Made by a program: the position numbers and the translations under genes. DNA of 64,000 nt from Planctomycetaceae bacterium (GTDB lineage: Bacteria; Planctomycetota; Planctomycetia; Pirellulales; Pirellulaceae). This document shows positions 60,179 to 64,000 of this stretch, one piece after another. Each line of letters starts with the position of its first letter. Positions within the stretch are counted from its first letter, which is position 1. The stretch covers positions 29,885 to 93,884 of the forward strand of contig PBOG01000214.1 of assembly GCA_002724245.1 (NCBI GenBank), given 5' to 3'. Below the pieces are notes generated by a model. The model ran no database searches, was not told where the DNA came from, and worked only from the letters and a program-made list of their open reading frames with translations.

Positions 60179-62545
60179 CTATTTACTCACCACCTTAATC
60201 ACGTTCCAATAAGCCCATTCACAATTCCAGTTATTCGCTCTGTTCTCCAGCGACAGCTTGATTTTCTGACCGGCAAAGCCTGTCAAATCAACTTGGACCT
60301 CCGCCCACTCATTCTTGCTCACGGTTTTGGGTCCAATAATCTGGTCCGCCAGCACTCGCTTGCCCGCCAGGACGCGCAGCTGCCAGTCACCGTGCGGATG
60401 ATGGCTCACCTGCAGGTGCAGCGCGGTCTTCTTGCCCTTCGGCACCTCGATTTGGCGATGAATGACACAAGGGGTTTCCCGGTCCAGGGGATGCGTCTGC
60501 ACTGCCGTAAGATTACGGAATGTCTTGTGGTAAACAACGCCACCTTCACCCACGTCGTTCACCGTGAAGCCTTTGGCAACCCTACGGATGGTGCGCAGTT
60601 GCTCACCACGGGACTGCGCCTGTGAACCTTTGCGATTGGTGGCGATATCACCACCGATCATGCGACGGGCGACAAATTCAGGCAGCTTGGGAAACTTGCT
60701 TTGCACTGCCAGGCTCAGCGCCTGCTCTGCATTATCGGGAACCATGGGTTCCAGGGCGTACCAGACCATACGGGGAAGATTGCGATCTTCTGCATCTTCG
60801 GTGCGCTGTGACAACGGTAAGAGAATCGGCCACCGGTCGGCGTACGGTAACCGCTGCGCAATGGCAGCCAGGTGCAGCCGCACCACGGCCGACGGATCCT
60901 CACTGGCCATGTCGGCAAGCTGTTGCAAGACTTTCGATGGCAGCACGGGCTGCTCACTGGTGGCCTGAGGTTGAAATGCATTGATCGGGCTTTCGTCGGC
61001 CAGTAATTGCACCGCCCAGGCACGCAGGTGTTCATCTTCATGACCCAGCAGGGCAACCAATCGCTGGCGGCTGAGCACGCCACTGACATGCATCGCCCAC
61101 AAAGCGCGCAATTTTTTTCCGGAAGTCGGTGCTGACTTGATTTGCTCTTCGAGCAACGGTCGCACGACCGACGCATCGAGTTCTCCGGCAGCGGCCCGCG
61201 TATGCAACTGCAACCGTGCCTGCCGAACGTACCAGTCGTTCGAGTGCTGCTGAAGTGCCACCAGCCCGGCATCCGAAAGCGATCGCAAATCCGGGGCCGA
61301 CGTGCGTTTGGCACCCTTTGGCATAATGCGATAGACGCGTCCTGAATTCGGGAAGTTCACTTTATTGCCACACACGTCCGTGTCATGCCAGTCCAGAATA
61401 TACACACCACCTTCCGGACCGATCTCGACACTGAACCCAACCCAGGCCAGGTCATTGGTTGGCATGAAGTCGTCACCGTGCTGTCCCACAAAACTGGAAC
61501 CTTCGGGCACCAGCACGTCCGTCAGTACCGCGTGTTCATGAATATTGCACATGAACAAGCGATTTCGGTACTGCGACGGAAACGTATCTGCCAGGTAGAT
61601 ACGTGCCCCACCATGCGCCGACAGGTGATTGTGGTCACGAATGGTCTTGATGTCATCGTAAACATGGGGATTCACGTGCGGCTTGCTCTGCTTGTGGTAA
61701 ACACCTCCCTGCACAACATGGAAGAGGTGCGGAATCACACAGCAGGTCGCAAATCCCTGGCCATGATCATCAAAATCAAATCCCCAGGGATTGGAGAGGC
61801 CACGGGCAAACACTTCAAATTTCTGTTTGACGGGATGATAGCGCCAGACGCCTCCGTCAATGAACTGACGATCCGCAGCGGGCGTGGCAGGCTTTCCTAC
61901 CTGAGACCGAGTGAAAACTCCGTGGCAACCATAAAGCCATCCATCCGGACCCCAATTGAAACTGTTCAGTGTTTCATGGCGGTCATTGATCCCCCAACCA
62001 TCCAGCAAGACTTGTGGTGGACCGTCCGGAACATCATCGCCATCTGCATCAGGGATGAACGACAGGTTCGGAGGGGAACCAACAAACACACCGCCAAAAC
62101 CCAAGGCGATGCCCGAAGTAAATGTAAGCTTGTCAGTAAAGGTCTTCTTTTTATCGAACACACCATCGCGGTCAACATCTTCGAGAATTTGAACCCGCGT
62201 CACCTGGTCCTGTGTATGACGTCCCCGGGTGCGGTAGTTGTAGTTCTCGACGACCCAAATACGACCGCGGTCATCAAAACAAAAAGCAATGGGCTCACCG
62301 ATGTCCGGCTCGGAAGCAAAGATCGATACCTCAAAGCCGTCAGGGATCGACATCTTCTCTACCGCGGCCTGCGGTTTCAAAAAGGGCGCGTTACTGGTCG
62401 AGTGCTGTCGTTTCGGCAAGCGATTTCGCTGTGAATCCGCAGCCAAAGCCACCAGTGAAACGAGCACGAGCGAACCCAAAATCAATCCGGCGAAACGGAT
62501 TTTCATAGAGAATCTGTGCATCAGTCGTTTTGCTCCTGGGATCAT
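60179..62545 (-). CDS. membrane-bound dehydrogenase-type beta-propeller + HEAT protein (PVC family)
   Basis: MSIPDGFEVSIFASEPDIGEPIAFCFDDRGRIWVVENYNYRTRG...DVDRDGVFDKKKTF...GVFVGSPPNLSFIPDADGDDVPDGPPQVLLDGWG; ATG overlaps upstream stop (ATGA, 62542-62545). Confidence 0.9.
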   Translation of the reverse strand: MIPGAKRLMHRFSMKIRFAGLILGSLVLVSLVALAADSQRNRLPKRQHSTSNAPFLKPQAAVEKMSIPDGFEVSIFASEPDIGEPIAFCFDDRGRIWVVENYNYRTRGRHTQDQVTRVQILEDVDRDGVFDKKKTFTDKLTFTSGIALGFGGVFVGSPPNLSFIPDADGDDVPDGPPQVLLDGWGINDRHETLNSFNWGPDGWLYGCHGVFTRSQVGKPATPAADRQFIDGGVWRYHPVKQKFEVFARGLSNPWGFDFDDHGQGFATCCVIPHLFHVVQGGVYHKQSKPHVNPHVYDDIKTIRDHNHLSAHGGARIYLADTFPSQYRNRLFMCNIHEHAVLTDVLVPEGSSFVGQHGDDFMPTNDLAWVGFSVEIGPEGGVYILDWHDTDVCGNKVNFPNSGRVYRIMPKGAKRTSAPDLRSLSDAGLVALQQHSNDWYVRQARLQLHTRAAAGELDASVVRPLLEEQIKSAPTSGKKLRALWAMHVSGVLSRQRLVALLGHEDEHLRAWAVQLLADESPINAFQPQATSEQPVLPSKVLQQLADMASEDPSAVVRLHLAAIAQRLPYADRWPILLPLSQRTEDAEDRNLPRMVWYALEPMVPDNAEQALSLAVQSKFPKLPEFVARRMIGGDIATNRKGSQAQSRGEQLRTIRRVAKGFTVNDVGEGGVVYHKTFRNLTAVQTHPLDRETPCVIHRQIEVPKGKKTALHLQVSHHPHGDWQLRVLAGKRVLADQIIGPKTVSKNEWAEVQVDLTGFAGQKIKLSLENRANNWNCEWAYWNVIKVVSK

Positions 62546-64000
62546 GGCGCCACCTCTACTTGTTCCACCGTTTGCAGATAACGGATCAGGTCAATCACTT
62601 CCTGTGGTTTCATCTGGTCGAATTGGCCATCGGGCATAATCGACTTTTTCGAAACCGTGCGGTTGTCAATGTCTTCCTTGAGAATCACGACGCGGGGCTG
62701 CTGCACTGTTTTCAAGATCACTCGCTGGGCGTTCTCCTCCGCGATCACACCATTCAAAACGCGCCCGTCGACCGTCTGGATCACAACCATTTTGTAGCCT
62801 TCCGGAACATCGTAACTAGGGTCGACGCTATTGAGCAGGATGTAGTCGAGATTGGCCCGATTCGACCCAGTCAAATCAGGACCGATTTTGCCTCCGGTAT
62901 CGTATAAGACGTGACAGGAAGCACACGTCTTGTTGAAGACAACACGGCCCCTGGAAGGGTCAGCAGCATCCAATGCATCCTCTGTAATGAGATTCTTGTA
63001 CTTCGCAATCAACGTCGTCCGATCCGCAGACAACTGACGCACATCACCAAAGACCTTGACAAACTCATCGCCGATCAGGAAATCAAGCGAGCGGGCCACA
63101 TGGGCCGGCACGTCGGCCCTGGGAACCTGCTTGCTGGTGATCGCCGCCAGTAATGCTTCGCCGTATCGCTTGCGCGTGGCCAGCGTCTCGATTACCGCTT
63201 TACGATCCTCAACCGGCAACTTCTTGTAACGACCAAGCAGGATGTCGGGAGCCTGCCGATTCTCGATCGCCGCATAACCACGAATCGCGTCACGTCGCAG
63301 TGCAGGTTCATCCAAGAGCGATTCCAACAGACCGGACACTTGCTCATTTTTTTGCGTCAGCAGTCCGTGTAACGCGCGACGCCGCTGCCCAGCCGGGGCC
63401 GAAGTGTCCTTGACCGTAGCCAGTGCTCGCGCGACCGCGGCCTCATCGCCAAAAATCTGCGAGAGTTCGGAAGTCAATTCACGGACATCAGCGCTACTAC
63501 TTTTGGCAAGAATGGCTGCCACTCGTGTCCAGGCCCGCGGTGGATTGACATCCCGGCGACCGGTCAGTGCCGTGAGCATCCCTTCCAGCAGAGAAGCCTG
63601 AACCCCACTCTCCTGCACCTTTCCTAGCGTCGAAACCAGCAAGCGAAGTGCCTTCGCCTCGTCCTGAACCGACGCACGCGGGACCTCAGCCTCCTTGGTG
63701 GTCTGGGCATTGTTGGAGTAATCGGCAATCACTTGAGCTTCTTTGAGATCCAGGAACCCGTCTTTGTTCCGATCAAGCTGGTCGAAAAAGCCCTTCAAGC
63801 CTTCCGATGTCTCGTTTTTGCTAACTTTCCCATCCTTGTTGGCGTCCATCGAAGCAATGATCGATTTGGCTGTAACTTTGTTGGCACCCTTCTTGGCTCC
63901 GTCCAGGTTTTCTTCGATGGCTTTCTTGGATGGTGTCTCCGAAGGGCAACCGTCCGCTGGTACGTCGACGTGGGCAGTCCAGAGAATGGCATTCAGGACA
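62542..64000 (-). CDS. ThuA / EF-hand / HEAT / c-type cytochrome fusion (5' end beyond window)
   Basis: Reading frame stays open to the window edge: VLNAILWTAHVDVPADGCPSETPSKKAIEENLDG... (ThuA C-terminus), DANKDGKVSKNE and DRNKDGFLDLKE (EF-hands), FNKTCASCHVLYDTGGKIGPDLTGSNRANLDYILLNSVDPSYDVPEGYKMV...MPDGQFDQMKPQEVIDLIRYLQT (PVC cytochrome). Confidence 0.9.
   Translation of the reverse strand, partial: VLNAILWTAHVDVPADGCPSETPSKKAIEENLDGAKKGANKVTAKSIIASMDANKDGKVSKNETSEGLKGFFDQLDRNKDGFLDLKEAQVIADYSNNAQTTKEAEVPRASVQDEAKALRLLVSTLGKVQESGVQASLLEGMLTALTGRRDVNPPRAWTRVAAILAKSSSADVRELTSELSQIFGDEAAVARALATVKDTSAPAGQRRRALHGLLTQKNEQVSGLLESLLDEPALRRDAIRGYAAIENRQAPDILLGRYKKLPVEDRKAVIETLATRKRYGEALLAAITSKQVPRADVPAHVARSLDFLIGDEFVKVFGDVRQLSADRTTLIAKYKNLITEDALDAADPSRGRVVFNKTCASCHVLYDTGGKIGPDLTGSNRANLDYILLNSVDPSYDVPEGYKMVVIQTVDGRVLNGVIAEENAQRVILKTVQQPRVVILKEDIDNRTVSKKSIMPDGQFDQMKPQEVIDLIRYLQTVEQVEVAP

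Noticed and set aside
61385-62434. 349-aa plus-strand ORF
   Set aside because: Entirely antisense to the well-supported propeller/HEAT gene; composition typical of a shadow ORF.
1-64000. CRISPR arrays, IS elements, prophage or toxin-antitoxin modules
   Set aside because: No regularly spaced direct repeats, transposase/integrase ORFs, phage structural genes or recognisable TA pairs were found; ParA here lacks an adjacent ParB.

Overview
This looks like a chromosomal segment of a planctomycete. The inference rests on three DUF1501 proteins (one partial), a DUF1549/DUF1553 protein, Planctomycete-type cytochrome c domains, a ThuA/EF-hand/cytochrome c fusion, and many secreted repeat proteins. 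I support about 45 protein-coding genes. Housekeeping genes include P-II, ferredoxin, citrate synthase, ParA, aroB, dprA, cysNC/cysD, a peroxiredoxin with a thioredoxin-like partner, glyA, nnrD/larB, aroK, a prepilin peptidase, msrB, nth and rfbA. Most of the rest is accessory planctomycete gene content. I saw no convincing rRNA, tRNA, CRISPR array, IS element or prophage. The observations most worth follow-up are: (1) a 790-aa ankyrin / CxxCH / squalene-cyclase-like / Planctomycete-cytochrome fusion; (2) a DapA-family protein lacking the Schiff-base lysine, next to a sialidase-like gene; (3) a secreted, very basic protein made of six phased 20-aa YD-like repeats; (4) an unannotated, frameshifted glycerophosphodiester phosphodiesterase remnant at about 47.59-47.87 kb; (5) a 4-bp-overlapping larB-nnrD pair; (6) a 3' cluster of c-type cytochrome, ThuA and EF-hand proteins. 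All calls come from reading the sequence; no database search was run.
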